Program-made: the position numbers and the translations under genes
Source of the DNA: Anaeramoeba flamelloides
Lineage: Eukaryota; Metamonada; Anaeramoebidae
Length of the DNA: 64,000 nucleotides
Assembly: GCA_027625915.1 (NCBI GenBank)
Contig: JANTQA010000032.1
Location: forward strand, 10,044,001 to 10,108,000
Reading direction: 5' to 3'
The notes under the pieces: model-generated
Database searches by the model: none
What the model was told of the DNA's origin: nothing
Seen by the model: only the letters and a program-made list of their open reading frames with translations
Shown here: piece after piece, positions 11,448 to 24,064 of the stretch
How positions within the stretch are numbered: position 1 is the stretch's first letter
Layout: each line of letters begins with the position of its first letter

Positions 11448-12504
11448 TAAGTTTTAACTTAATTTTGGTTTCCTATGAACTTTTTTTTTTGTTCTCTACT
11501 TTTCCCATATTTCCACAGTCTAAATTTTTTATTTTGTTGATTGTTAAATTCTCATATAACTTATTTATTTTTATTGATTGAGTTTTTGAATGGAATTAAA
11601 CCCAATTTTAAATTTATTGAAGTATTTAATCATTCCAATTCAGATTAACATAAGATTTCCGTGGAATTTGGAATTAAATTTTGAATTAATAATATATTTT
11701 AATGAATTTTCACTTACTATTTTATTTCTATTTCCTATAAACCGGTTACTTAATTTATTTTTTTTTTTTTTTAGATTTTCAATTGTTTTACAAGGGATAA
11801 AATTTAGATAATTTTGACTTTTGTTAAATAGAAAAACCATGTACAATTGGTAGATGTTATCGGATCTTTTATAGGTCTATAATTGTTTGGTAAATTTTCT
11901 AAAAGTTTGGTGATAGATTTTTTTTTCACATCCTTTTATTTTGAGACCACTTATATCTTTATTTTTTATTTGTTTTTTTTTCTTGTATTTAACGAAAAAT
12001 GTTTATAAACACTTTTTTTTGTCAAAGTGAAGTATCCAAAAAAAAAAGAATTTTTTCTCTAATGTCAATTATTTTATATAATTAACATTTGAAGAAAAAA
12101 TGAGAAAAGAACTAGAACGGTATATATCAAAGACTAATTGATATTATGAATTAAATAAAATGAATAAATCAAGATATTTTCTTAAAAATTAAAAAATCCA
12201 AATTATTAAGTCGGTTTATTGAAAAAAACAAAAATGTTCTTTTTGATCTTCTACTGATACTGAATAATAAATAGGAAACAATTTTCACATCATTTTACGT
12301 GCTTTTCTTTTCATAATCAAGTCCAACAACAAAGTGTGTTGACATTTATGGTCTTTATTTGAAAAGGGAAACGAAAAAGAAGTGAAAATTTTTCACATTT
12401 ATTAAACAAATATCAAGATCAAAGATCAAATAGAATATGAATTGAAATAAATATTATTTTCTACGATGATTTCCATTGTTTCAAAAACATTGTAATAACA
12501 AGTT

Positions 12505-12690
12505 TTTACATTTTGATTATTGATCTTGCAATAAAAAAAATTACAAACTAATTAAGCATATAAAAAAATCAAAAAAAAAAAAAAATAGCAAAGTAAAATG
12601 TTAAAAAACGGCAATAAATGATTTCAATTTTGAATTATTTAGAATAAATTTTTATCTTCTAATATTGATTCAATACCTTTAAATATTTAC
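12505..12690 (+). repeat. Dispersed repeat, partner at 51735-51915
   Basis: The block starts GATCTTGCAATAAAAAAA and continues through a poly-A stretch to TTTTCAATTTTGAA-type sequence. The same succession occurs at 51735-51915. No frame is visible and the boundaries are uncertain. Confidence 0.55.
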
Positions 12691-12878
12691 ACTTCATCAC
12701 CAAAACCCGGTATTCTTGTCAGAAAAAAGTTATTTCTAAAAATATTAATACTTGATATCTTAAATGTGGTTAAATATTATGCTTTGAAAAATTCAAAATA
12801 TTGTGATTTTTTCTTCATATTTATGATTGTATATGTGTCGAGATAGTTCGAAGGGGGCTCATTTTTCTTCTGGTTATA

Positions 12879-13075
12879 CATTCCGTTCCATTTTTAAGGC
12901 ACAAACTTGCAACGAAATTTAAGGCACACAAAAAATCTCAAATTAAGGCACAAAATTCAGATTCTAGTAAAATAAATTGTAAAAAATGAAATTCCAAATG
13001 TTCTGCCTTAATTTAAGATTTTTTTGAGCCTTAACTGTGGTTGAAAGTTTGTGCCTTAAAAATGGAACTGGCTGT
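12879..13075. mobile_element. TIR element with AAGGCACA repeats, family G copy 2
   Basis: The left arm contains GTTCCATTTTTAAGGCACAA and the right arm the inverse TTGTGCCTTAAAAATGGAAC, giving about 30-bp terminal repeats. Two further AAGGCACA boxes follow the left arm, and CTGCCTTA and GAGCCTTA boxes precede the right arm. TA lies directly left of the element. At about 197 bp this is a shorter relative of 11127-11447 with the same box architecture. Confidence 0.8.
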
Positions 13076-15814
13076 TATACATAGGGTAGGTTTCGTAATA
13101 TTTTCCTTTTTTGAAATATCTATTGGTGTGTCGATTTAAAACTTGATGATATTTTTTTAATTATACATTGTTAGATTATTCGTTCATTTTTTTTTTTTTT
13201 AGTATAAAAATTTGATTTAAAATTGCTAATTCATAATTTAATTCCTGTTAAATTGCTGATTTGAAATGTTTGGTTCTGTTTTTATTAGTTAATATTTCTT
13301 TTAAAGAGATATATCAAGAAAAAAATATTTAAGATTGAATTTACTTAAAGGGTGTAGATTTCCTTATTTTCTATATTGGAAATAAATAACATGTATTTTT
13401 AAACTTAAAAAGGGTGAAATTAAATTCAAAATATTTTCATTAGATTAAAAATCAAAGTTTTCAAGTTATTAATATGTTATATAATTAACAGTTTTTAGAA
13501 AGGTACAATGGTTTATAAATTGAAAAAAAGATTTTTGGCTTTTATTAGATTTTTTTTAAATGATGTTTTTTTTTTTTTTTTTTGTTGATTAATCCTGATA
13601 CTCAGATATTTAATCCTAGTTATTATTATTTTTTTTCTTTTTCATCACTATAAAGTTGAGTTTAATATAAGTGATGATTGTAAAACCATTTATTTCTGTT
13701 TTTTTTTTTTTGAAACTTTGTTTTGGTTCTCGTCTCTTGATTCAGATTTTTGTTTCGATAATTATTTATAATTTTAAAGTATGTGATTTTATTTTTCAGT
13801 GTAGATAATGAGACCGGTAAACAATTTTTATTTGGATTAAAGTTTTTTGAGAAATAAAGGCCTGTTCGATTGTATTCGAAATATTATTTAATGAACCTAT
13901 TAAAAAGTTGGTATTTAATAAATTCGAGTTGTTTTTGGATTATTTTTTGTTCTATGTTGGGGCTAAAATTTTTTATTGGTCTATTATACATTTCTGGCTT
14001 TTCTTTTTGCTTTTTTTTTTTTTTTTTGTGAGTTACCTTGGTTATTAAGTCCTTTAATACAATTCTTGTGTAACTTTTTTATTAAATTTTATTTTTTTTT
14101 TTTATCAAAATTGTATATATTTTAAATATCCATACTGTTTTTCTAGGTTACTATAAATAAATTCCACAGAAAACCAATGGTATAACATTCTGTATTTGTA
14201 TTTTTCTATAATTTGGTGTTATTTCTTCTTCATTTTTTATTCTGAATAAAAAAAAATCACAATCTTTGATAAATTGTAATTATTTCCATTGGATTTTTTC
14301 GTATAATTTTGTTATTTTTTTTTTAGTATTTCTATGAGTTTTTTATTATTGGTGATCTTTATAACGGTTTTTCCCGTGTAAATTCTGGGGGTGTAATTTG
14401 GGTGCTTCCAAGTGCCTTGATTTTTTTTTAATTTGGAAAATTGAAAAAAAAATTTCTAAAATTTTCTTTTTATTTCTTAAATTAACAGGGGGTTAAAGGT
14501 CTTTTATATGAGTTCTAATGAATCTACTAAAACCAGGGAGTTTATTCTATTCTCTCAAATCCTTGAAACCCTTACAATTGTGTATATGTTTTTTACTTCG
14601 TTCATGCAAATGATATAATTATTTTTGAAATTAATATTTTATATTTATTTTTCTTCTTAATTTTTTATTTGAAAAAACATCTTCAATTCCCCATTTATCC
14701 CAATAATTAAATGAATAAACATTTCCTAGAATTCTAAATAATTATATTTATACTGTTAATTAAAAAAATAAATATTACTAACTTTTCATCCATCTTTATA
14801 AAAAAAACTTAAAATATCAATATTTAAACTGGAAAAAATCCAATCCAAAAAAAAAAAAAAAAAAACACTTAATAAATTCAAAATACAATTACTAAAGAAG
14901 CTTATCCCTGATATATCAAAAGTTTTATCTCTTACTGTATTACAATGTTCCTTAAATCTATACATAATTATTAAAAAAAAATCTATAAATGTTTTTTTTT
15001 TTCTTTATTTCAACAAAATATTCTATTCTAATTATAATTTTTTAATTATTTGTTTGTTTCTCTTATTTGTTTTCTTAATTGTTCTTTTCATATGTCTTTC
15101 TCCTCATACATAAATACATGGAATTTTTTATCTACCTGTTTTTGGGTCTTCTTTATATTAATAAATTTTGTGAAACAATTTGACAAATAAAATTATTGAT
15201 CCATTTTGTTTCCTCTTAATTTCTTTTCTTTCAAATAGTTTGCCTGATAATATATTATCTTTATAAAAAGTATTTGTATTTTCAATTTCAAATTTAAAAA
15301 TATTTTTTTTTCTTCTCATATCAATTTTTAAAAAATTTCTTTTTTGATACAATACAAGTTACAAAATAGCGATAACCCCCTTTCAAAAACAATTTACAGA
15401 AAAGTTTGCCAAACTGATAAAATTACAAAAAATAACAAAAATAGTATCATTATTTTCAGTTTTTGAATCTATGATTGTTCTGAAAATTGTATAAAAAAAT
15501 AAAAAAAACTAAAAAGAAAAGATTTTTGATAATTGTAAGAATTAAATTTATTTTATTTAGCCGTTGATCATTCTATAATAGTTTGAGAACAAATTTGAAG
15601 ATACCTCTCAATCTCAAATTATTGATTTTCAATTTTTTTTTTTTTTCAAATAAAAAATAAAATTAAAAAAAAAAAAGAAAGAAAGAATTAATAATTGAAA
15701 GATGAAATACAAAAAAATCAAATAAAATAAAAAAAAAAAAAAACTAAATTTGAAACACATAACTATATAAATAAAGAAAAAAGAAATACGAATTAAGAAA
15801 CAAAAAAAGGAAAA

Positions 15815-18062
15815 TTATTTTTTGTTAAACCATGTAAAGAAACCACCTTTGACTGGTTGTTTTTTTTTTTCTGATCTGTCATGATAGTGTGTATGTAAGA
15901 AGTGATGGCTCTTATGGGAAAGAGGGTGTTCAAAGAATTGTTCATAAATTTGTTTAACGGCTTCATTTTCGTGAGATTTTCTGATTTTAAAATTGTCGTC
16001 AATTTTGTAAATACCCTTCATTCTTTTTTCCAAATAGTCGCTTGTTTTGCTTTTTGGTTCTCCACCGCCACCGATGCATCCACCCTTACAGATCATGAAT
16101 TCAACAAAGTGATGACTGACTTCACCATTTCGGAGTTTTTGCATGTACTCGTGGATATTGGATGCCTGATGGATGACTGCAACTTTTAAGTCAATTCCGC
16201 CAAAGTCGACTGTGGCTTCTTTGATGCCTTGGAATCCTCTAACTGGTGTGTAGTTCAAAGTTGGCATTGGCTTTTCAAGAGCAATTTCGTAAGCTGTTCT
16301 CAGGGCTGCTTCCATGACACCGCCGGTGTTTCCAAAGATGACGGCTGCGCCTGTTGATTCGCCAAGTGGGTTGTTATATTCGCTTTCCTTAAGTGAGGCA
16401 AATTTAACTTTGTTTAATTTAATGAGCTTGGCAAGTTCACGGGTGGTCAAGACGTAATCGGTTTCTTGGAGGCCTTGGTCGGTCTTTAATTGGTCTCTGA
16501 CGGCTTCGTCCTTTTTGGCAGTACATGGCATGATCGAGACAACAACAACATCTTCTGGTTTGATTCCCATTCTTTCTGCCCAATAGTTCTTGATGAGCGA
16601 AGACATCATTCCCTGTGGTGATCGACATGAAGACAAGTTTGGAATGAAATCTGGGTAGTCCTTTTCAACCAAGTTGATCCATCCTGGACAGCATGAGGTG
16701 AACATTGGTAGGGTTCCTCCGTTTTTGATTCGGTCCAATAATTCGGATCCTTCCTCCATGATCGTCAAATCTGCGGTGAAGTCAGTATCAAAGACAACGT
16801 CTCCGCCTAATTTTCTAATGGCGGCAACCATTTTGCCAGTGGAGATGTCACCTGGTTCCATTCCAAATTCTTCGGAAATGGCAACACGCGTGGCTGGGGC
16901 AGTTTGGAAAACAATTGTTTTTCCGTTTTTGTTTTTTAATAAATTGGAAACTTCACGGACCTGTGAGTTTTCTGTGATCGCGCCAACTGGGCAATAAAAG
17001 GAACATGCACCGCAATTGATACACTTGGTGGTATAAAGCTCTTTGTTTTTGGGTGTCATTGGGATGCCATCTGGACCAATTGACAAAATGTCCATTCCTT
17101 GAAGTTCAGAGCATGCCTTGACACATCTGTAACACTTGATACATTTGTTCATGTCTCGGATTAATGATGGTGATGAATAGTCTTTTGGAATATATGCTCT
17201 TTGTTTTCTTGGGAATTTGTCGATTACTCCAAACCTATATACTAAATCTTGGAGTTCACATCTATTATTGGACTATTATGTTGAGTTTATTTTTTTTTGT
17301 GAAATTTTTTGGTTTTGTGTAATTTTTTTTTGGAATTTGAGATTTAAAAAAGAATAGAATTTTCGGGTAAAAAAAAGAATAGAATTTTATTTTGTTAAGA
17401 TAGAAAAGATGGAAATTAGTTTTTTTATTTTTTTGAAACGAAAAAGCAAAAAAAATTAGAAAAGTTGAATTTTTTTTTTTTTCTTTCTTTCTTTCATTTT
17501 TTGGAAAGTTCAAAAAATAGAAAGCAAATTTATTTTCTTTTGAAAAAAAATATTTATCGAAAAGAAGAATATTCTGGAATTAAAAAAATTTTCAACGGTT
17601 TAATTCAGATAGCCTCCGCAAAAATAATTTTTTAAAAAAAAAAAAAAAAAGAAAAAGAAAAACTTTGAAAAAAAAAATTACTTCACAAGTTGTACATTCT
17701 TTTGGATGTTCAGCAAGGATCATAGCAAGGTTGTGTTTGACAGAATTAACAACATTTTCAGAATTTGTAACGATCTCCATACCTTCTTGGATGATTGTTG
17801 AACAAGCTCTTGAAAGTCTTTGGGTTCTGTCTGTTTCAACAAGACAAAGATTACATTCTTCATTTGCGGAGAGATTTGGGTGATAACATAATGTTGGAAC
17901 AAAAATGTCGTTTGTTCGACAAGCTTCTAGAATTGTTGTTCCTTTGGTGGCCTGTGCAAATTTTCCATTTAATGTGAATTTTACAAAGCTACCTGATGCA
18001 CTGATAAGAGTACGTTTGTAAATATTGGAAATTGCAATATTTCCTGATAAGATAGAAAGCAT
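15815..18062 (-). CDS. [FeFe]-hydrogenase, M3-type, organelle-targeted
   Basis: Catalyses reversible proton reduction to H2 with electrons from ferredoxin or NADH. Two exons, 18062-17682 and 17272-15815, flank a 409-base intron (GTAATT..ATAG, phase 0) and join to 612 codons. Residues 1-25 (MLSILSGNIAISNIYKR start) look like a mitochondrial-type presequence. A plant-ferredoxin [2Fe-2S] domain follows with Cys59, 70, 73 and 87. The His-Cys cluster uses His119, Cys123, Cys126 and Cys132, and the intron falls between Cys126 and Cys132. Two [4Fe-4S] motifs (C171-C181, C211-C221) precede the H-cluster domain with signatures TSCCPGW (about 320-325), MPCTAKKDE (about 376) and CKGGCIGGGG (522-531). 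A small-subunit-like C-terminus (SHENEAVKQIYEQFF, HTHYH) closes it. All cluster ligands and the proton-relay Cys321 are present, so it should be active. The start is the first ATG after an in-frame stop. Length and order match clostridial and Trichomonas enzymes. Confidence 0.96.
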
Positions 18063-18137
18063 TTCGATAAATATTTTAATTTAAGATGATAAAACAAAAA
18101 AATGATTCTTTTTTTCGCGGTTTTTGTTTTTTTTTTG

Positions 18138-18153
18138 GTCTCTATAAAGAGAC
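18138..18153. other. Short hairpin upstream of hydrogenase
   Basis: GTCTCT and AGAGAC pair around the loop ATAA, 76 bases upstream of the hydrogenase start codon and next to an unusually GC-containing stretch (CACCGCCACTACAAG). It could be part of the promoter or 5' leader. No known factor site was recognised. Confidence 0.35.
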
Positions 18154-20052
18154 ACCGCCACTACAAGAATTGCTCAAATGTTGGTTTAATTTTTTACTTT
18201 TTTTTTTATTTATTTCAAGAGAAATGTGAATTTTTTCGTTTTTGGAATTTCTGATTTGTCAGAATTTATTAAATAACGATTGAGTAAAGAACTATTCCCC
18301 CAATTAGTGCTAAAGCTTTCATTTTCAAAAAAGAATAAAAATTTTGAAAAGGAAACAATAAAACCACATCCAAAAGTTTCCTTCAATAAGAAAGTTTGCT
18401 TCTTTCTTCAGAAGAAAATCACTTAAAACAGAGCATTGGCTCGTGAATACTCACCCACTATATGATTTTTAGATTGCTTAAAAAGAATAATCCTAAATCT
18501 CAAAAGAATACAATTGAATGAAAACAAACGAATTTTTTTTGTTTTTTTGAATATTTCTAGAGCTTATCCCGATCTGGGTAACCACTATGATCTAAAAAAA
18601 CTTTAGAGTAATTAAAGTTTAAAAGTCGTCAGAGGTGTGGTTAGTTACAAGAAATGTTTTACTTTAAACATTATGATGATGTTAATTTTCTTAAAAAATA
18701 AGATTCATCAAAGTAATTTTGTAAACTAACCTATTTGGGAGAGTGAATTCCCTCAATTTAAACCAAATATTAAAAATCTCTCTAATCAAAAAGGAATCAA
18801 ATCAATCAATAGAGCATGAATAATATAAAGTTTTTTCTTAGATTGAAATTCGACCAAGAAAACAAAGAAAAAAGGTTTTTGTAAATTTTCGCCCATTTAT
18901 TCTGCAAAAACAAGTATTTTCCAAACAAAAATACCCAAAGAAAAGAAACTTTTAAAAAAGGATTTTTTGAGAGAGTTTTTAATTTGATAAGTAAGAGTAG
19001 AAGATAAAACAAAATCTAAAAAGATATAAAAATTTCAAAACATTTGCCTATTTGAAAAACAAATGATAAGTTCTCTTAGATTTTCCCAAAAAGTAACATA
19101 AAAAATTGTCTGTTTAAATTATTGATTTATCTCAACTAATTCTGATAAATTGCAATTTTCATTGAAAACCTTTCCCTAAAAAAGGCACCAAACACAATTT
19201 ATTTGAAGTTGGTCAAAAACTTTTCGTAACTCCCAAAAAAAGGAAAAAAACAACTTTTTCCAAGATTGATAAGTTCTATAAGAAGTTTATTCAGAAGTTT
19301 CACCACCCCGAGGTTTTTAATTGATTTTCTTGTATACATATAATAATAAACTATATTTTCTTTTTTTTTTTCACACAAGTTAGACAGTTATTTGCAGAAC
19401 AAATAGGGAAATATTAGACACCATTTGCATTTACCTTTTTCAAAAAGAGATCACAAATTCAACCTACTACTTGAAAAAATCTATTTGTAAAAGTAAAAAA
19501 AGTAAAAGAGGTACAAAATTTTTCCCTTTTCATTTACTAATACTTCTTGAGAATATCTTTTCACAAAGAAATACTAAAAAATTTATAATAAACAACCAAA
19601 AACATTTCTCAACTTTAGAGAAACAAGTTATCATTTTTCAAAGAGTTCATTTTATCATTTAATTTTTTAGTCAAAAATATATCATCCTTTTTTATTTGTT
19701 AGGATTTTAGAGTTAAAAACTAAGTGAAAAACTTGCAAAAAAATTTTTAGTTTGAAGAAATCTTACTTTAAGTTAACCCACAAGGGTTTTTATGAGTAAA
19801 TAAGCTTGAAACTTTTAATCTTATTTTCAAAATAAAAAAAAATTAATCAAATATTATATCCTTGAAGATTAAAAAAAAATTCTCATTTATTATTTATTCA
19901 CAAACATTTATTAAATTTCTTGAAATTTAAACAATTAGACAATTTTCTTTATCAAATATCCAGAGTATCAACAAGGGGATGTTTTTTTTTAGAATCAGTT
20001 ATTTGATAATATCTATTATTTTTTTTAATTAGAATTATTTATTTATATTATA

Positions 20053-20540
20053 GTGATCAAAATAATGTGTACAAAACAACTAAAATCCGTGTTTAAAAAT
20101 ACAAACTGTGCTTTTTTTTTTTCTTCTTGTTCCAAGTAACACTCAATCAACTATCAAATAGTATAGGTGAGTTCAAATGAAATTTGAAAGTAAACACCTG
20201 GTTGTTCGAAGTAAAATTTAAATCCGGAATGCAATTAGTTTTATATTTTTTCTATTTTTTTGAATTTTTTTAAATTTTTTTGATTTTTTTGTTTTTTATT
20301 TGATGATAAATTTTATCAATAATTTACTCTATTTTTTGAGACAAATTTTTCAATTTGATCCTTAATTTTTAAAATTTCTTTTGAAATCATAGAACTTTAA
20401 GAAATCAATACCATATTTATTTACAGTTTATTATTCGATTATTTGTTCTGTTGATATATAGACCCTCGATAAAAAAAAACGCGCTTTTTATTTTGAAGCT
20501 CGGATTAAATTTTTTTTGCAGGGTTTATTTTGACTACAAT
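20053..20540. mobile_element. TIR element family H, copy 1
   Basis: The left end reads AGTGATCAAAATAATGTG and the right end ...TTATTTTGACTACAAT, the imperfect inverse. Each arm also carries an inner GTGTTT..AAAATA or TATTTT..GCTC block. A better-preserved copy lies at 46814-47288. The two match along most of their length, including CAAATAGTATA. No transposase frame. Confidence 0.7.
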
Positions 20541-20649
20541 AGTTTTATTTGTTTGAAATCATTTAAAAATTCAGAAATAAAAGTAAACTCTATTGTTAAA
20601 TTTCTTCTTGGTGTTATCAATAGCCCACTGAAAAAAAAATCAGATTGTG

Positions 20650-21240
20650 TTTAAACTAAATTAAATATAAACAAATTAAATAACATTTCTTTAGATTCAA
20701 AGTTCGAATTTTTTCGGTTGTAAAAAATTATTTTGTGTAAAATTTTTAATCTGATTATTTATTTATTTTTTTTTAACAGATTTTTTATTCAATAAAATGA
20801 AAAAAAATGATTTGAACTGTTCTTTGAATCAAAAAAATGGATTCTTTCAAGTTTAGCTGAATTATTGTATTTTTTTTATAATAAAGTAGATTTTTACACT
20901 ATGTTATTCCAGAACTTGGTGGTTTTATTTTTAAAAACTATTTTGTACACCACCTTCGAAAATACAAAGATTTCTTTCTACTTTTAAAGAAAAAAAAAAA
21001 TTTATTTTGTAATAATTTCGAAAATATGTTGAATTTTGAACTTTAAAAAAATGAGACAAATGAACCAAACTTTTAAAAACAATCTTTCGTTTATAAAAAT
21101 AATATTAAAAGTGAGTCAGCTTTTGTAGTAATCGTATTTTTTCTCATTTTTCCAATTTCAAGAGGTGGAAAACTATTTTCAAATTTATTATTAAATTTGC
21201 TTGAAGATTTTTTTTTTAGTTCACTAGTCACCAAGTAAAT
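20650..21240 (+). repeat. Dispersed repeat, partner at 48775-49310
   Basis: Shared successive blocks with 48775-49310 include TTTATATTCAATAAAA-like and TTTGAACTGTTCTTTGAA-like sequence, then ACTTGGTGGTTTTA-like and TTCAAGAGGTGGAAA-like sequence. Both copies lie a few hundred to about 1,500 bases downstream of a family H element, so the two loci may descend from one larger composite. Confidence 0.6.
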
Positions 21241-22394
21241 TAATCCAATAAAGTGATGTCTTTTTTCGAATGTAAAAGAACTAATATATAGAATTGATGG
21301 GTAATTTAAAAATCAATTATAATTTTTCTTTTCCCTTTTATGAACTTTAATCTTTTATTTTTGATTTCCAAATCTTTTTTTAAATTAAATGTTGATTGTA
21401 TATAAATCCTTATATAAATCAAAGATATGGGAAGACGGTAAAAGTCCATAAACTCAAAGTAATTTTGATTCAAACACTTCTTCACCCCAATTCTAATACT
21501 CGCAATTTGGGTTTATGTATGGGGAGAGAAGGCATAATTTTGGAAATTTGGGTCTTAATAAAAAAAAATTGATCATTTAGATTCCTAAAGTGGAAATTAT
21601 TGAAAAACTAAAAATAATGTAATTTTTAAATTGATTGCAAGGTTTTACTTGATTTTAATTATACATTTAAAACTTGTTTATTTGAAAAGGTTTCTAATTT
21701 TCTTTCTTTTTGTTTTCTTCTAAATCACCCGTTTTTTTATTTCTACACTTTAGAAAAAAAGAAATTTTTAAAATTCAGGAAAATAAATCAAACAATCAAA
21801 TTGCCAAAATTTCTATTTTTGCTTTTTAGGAAATATAAGTTCGAGGTTCATTGTTTTTTTTTTAAATTTATTGGTGTGTGGAAAAGGCAACAATATTCTG
21901 AAAAATCATTTTTATCCCTCAATAAAATTATTCACTTTTACCAGAACCTAACTCAAACTTTAAAAAGCTAATTTTAAAATATAAAATTTTCTAATAGACA
22001 AACAATTTCAAGATTTCAAAATTTAACCGAGGAATTTGGGGGGTTTATGTCTATGTGATAATTTTACAGATAAAAGAACTCAGAAAATACATTTTTCAAA
22101 AAATTTAAACTATAACAGAAAGTGTCAAATTATTATCTAGAGATTAATATAAAAGAAAAAAAAAAAGCAAATAATATATTATTTCGAAACAGTAACTTTA
22201 TTCACTTTTTTAAATTAATTAGTTATTTTTAAAAATCTCTTCTAAAAGAAAGGATAATCTTAAATCGAACTGTTCAATGAATGTCTTTTGAAAGTAACTT
22301 GAGAAAAATATGTTGTATTGCCTTGATAAAACAATCAGTCTTATTTTAAAAAAATCTCAGCTTGTGACTATGAAGAAAATTAAGAGGAATAATA

Positions 22395-22590
22395 ATACTG
22401 GTAAATTCAAATAAAGGTTTGCAAATTTTTGCTTCCTTTTTCATTTTTCAATTTTTTTACTCAATTTTGAACAAGTATAAAGCATTTTATTTGGTTTAAA
22501 TGTTATGAAAATTTGCAAAATTAGTTGGATCTTCAAAATATTCTTTGTAAAGAACTGTTTTAAAAAAAGTAGAAGTTATCAGATTTCACA
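22395..22590 (+). repeat. Dispersed repeat, partner at 42730-42920
   Basis: About 190 bases align with 42730-42920 in the same orientation, with shared blocks AAATTTTTGCTTC, TTAGTTGGAT, TTCAAAATATTCT and AAGAACTGTTTTA. Possibly a decayed LINE segment, but no motif is readable. Confidence 0.6.
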
Positions 22591-22826
22591 AAATGTACCA
22601 AAATTTTTTGAAATTTTAGGGAATTTATCATAAAAAAAAAAAAAAAAAACTAAATATCTAAGAGTAACTTTATTTTATCATAATTGTATGACTTGAATTT
22701 CCATCTTTATTCCTTATTTTTTTCTTGTGGTGGTTTCAAAATTGTTACCATTTTTTCCAGGATATAGAAAAACAAATAAGAAAAAAAGAAAATAAAAATA
22801 AATATAAAATGGTTCCGAGAGAAGTC

Positions 22827-23743
22827 TTATCGATATCTTCTTAAAGAAAGGGTATTTCTTCTTTTCCAATCACCTCTTCTCGATGGTCTTAATTTTTTGA
22901 CGTTTCTGTTTTTGTATCGAAGTCCTCTATATTTTCTACCGGATGATGTCAGTCCTCTGGCTTCTCTGTGTTTCATTGTTGGTCTTGTGATCCAGTTGAT
23001 TCTTGGGTCCTTTTGGATTGTGATATGGTTAGGATCAACAAGGATAACTTCATAGTATCTATAAGTACCACATTCGTTGATCCAGTAACTATTTAATACC
23101 CTTAAGTTTCCGCAGACTTTTCCAACTCTATATTCAGCAATTGATCTGTTGTAAAATTATTGAGTAATAATTTTGTTTGTTTGTTTGTTTGTGATTGTTT
23201 TTGTTTATTCCAAAAAGAAAAACACAAAAAAATAAAATAAAAAATTAAAAAAAATTAAAAAGCAAAAGTACTAAATAAAAAAAATTAAAAAAAAAAAATG
23301 GATTATGTATTACTTGAAGTTTTTTTGATGTTTCATTTTTCTAACACCATGGTTTGTTGGTTTACCCATGATTCTGCCTTTTTTAACATGTCTTTTTCTT
23401 CCACCTCTTCTTACTCTGACTCGGTAAATAACATATCCTTGTTTTGCTTTATAACCAAGCATACGTGCTTTTTCTGGTCGAGATGGTCTTGATGCTCTAT
23501 GGATGGCTGGTAATTGTCGAAGTTGCCATGCTCTTTTGTTTTGAAAAAAATAGATCCAAAATTTTGGAACAAAAAAAGAAAAGAAAAGAAAAAGGATTAA
23601 GAAGAGATTCACAAAGAGAAAAAACAAAAAAAAGATTAAAAAGAAAAAGTTTAAAGTCTGAATTACCTGACACGAAGAAGATATCTGACAACATCACTTT
23701 GTTTTTTTCTGTATAATTCTTGGACGTATTTATATGCACCCAT
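22827..23743 (-). CDS. RPL15: 60S ribosomal protein eL15
   Basis: Large-subunit ribosomal protein that buries long basic extensions in 25S/28S rRNA. Three exons: 23743-23667, 23532-23314 and 23145-22827, with introns of 134 bases (GTAATT..AAAG, phase 2) and 168 bases (GTAATA..ACAG, phase 2). They join exactly to 204 codons, the standard eL15 length. The product starts [19 protein letters not shown] and contains [34 protein letters not shown] and [20 protein letters not shown] across the second junction. It then has [20 protein letters not shown] and [18 protein letters not shown] and ends [11 protein letters not shown]. Every conserved block is present. The gene is divergent from ubiquilin, 321 bases between start codons. 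Coding DNA is clearly richer in G+C than the flanks. Confidence 0.98.
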
Positions 23744-24064
23744 TATGAAATAAAAAAATTTAGACAAATAAGAAGAAAAAATGAAAATCTGATTATAATC
23801 TTCTCTTGAATAAACTGTTAACACTCAAATTGAAATTGTCCTTGAATTGGAAAACAAAAAAAGTTCCAAAAAGAGAGAATTTGGATAAATGTGTTTGACC
23901 ATTTCAAGAATATAATTTGGGAAAGTTCTGATGAAAATTCCAATTTATAAATTAAAACAACAACGAGACTAAAGTTAATAATCTCTGTGTATTCTAAAAC
24001 TCAAACCAAAATTTTTTTATTTTTTTCTTTTTGTTATTCCTTCTAATCTTTTTAAAACCGAAAA
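23744..24064. promoter_or_regulatory. Divergent intergenic region eL15/ubiquilin
   Basis: The 321 bases between the two start codons must hold both promoters and 5' leaders. Visible are A-rich and T-rich tracts of opposite polarity towards each gene and a more mixed centre (about 23800-23960). No TATA or known ribosomal-gene motif can be singled out in such AT-rich DNA. Confidence 0.5.

Larger units (their letters stand above)
9015..15814. other. Gene-free tract with DNA-element remains
   Basis: No exon was recognised. The tract contains a repeat shared with 1140-1325 (9370-9560), a TIR element with helix-turn-helix remains (about 9700-10425), a (TA)n run (10472-10507), two copies of a TIR element with internal AAGGCACA repeats (11127-11447 and 12879-13075), a weak family B relative (about 11815-12010) and a dispersed repeat (12505-12690). 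From about 13080 to 15814, the downstream side of the hydrogenase gene, only AT-rich sequence was seen. Confidence 0.65.
18063..22826. other. Gene-free tract upstream of the hydrogenase
   Basis: It holds the presumed hydrogenase promoter side (including a small hairpin at 18138-18153), a TA-flanked TIR element (20053-20540), a dispersed repeat (20650-21240, partner at 48775-49310) and another (22395-22590, partner at 42730-42920). No coding exon was recognised. The open frames are short, AT-rich and unrelated to anything known. Confidence 0.65.

Noticed and set aside
11640-11846. Overlapping short frames on both strands
   Set aside because: AT-rich chance frames within a decayed repeat; no coding signature.
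15902-16997. Plus-strand open frames of up to 107 codons over the hydrogenase
   Set aside because: They lie opposite the conserved hydrogenase frame and have no features of their own.
23497-23739. Minus-strand frame of 80 codons covering eL15 exon 1
   Set aside because: It reads the same strand in the wrong frame; the correct frame gives the conserved eL15 N-terminus.
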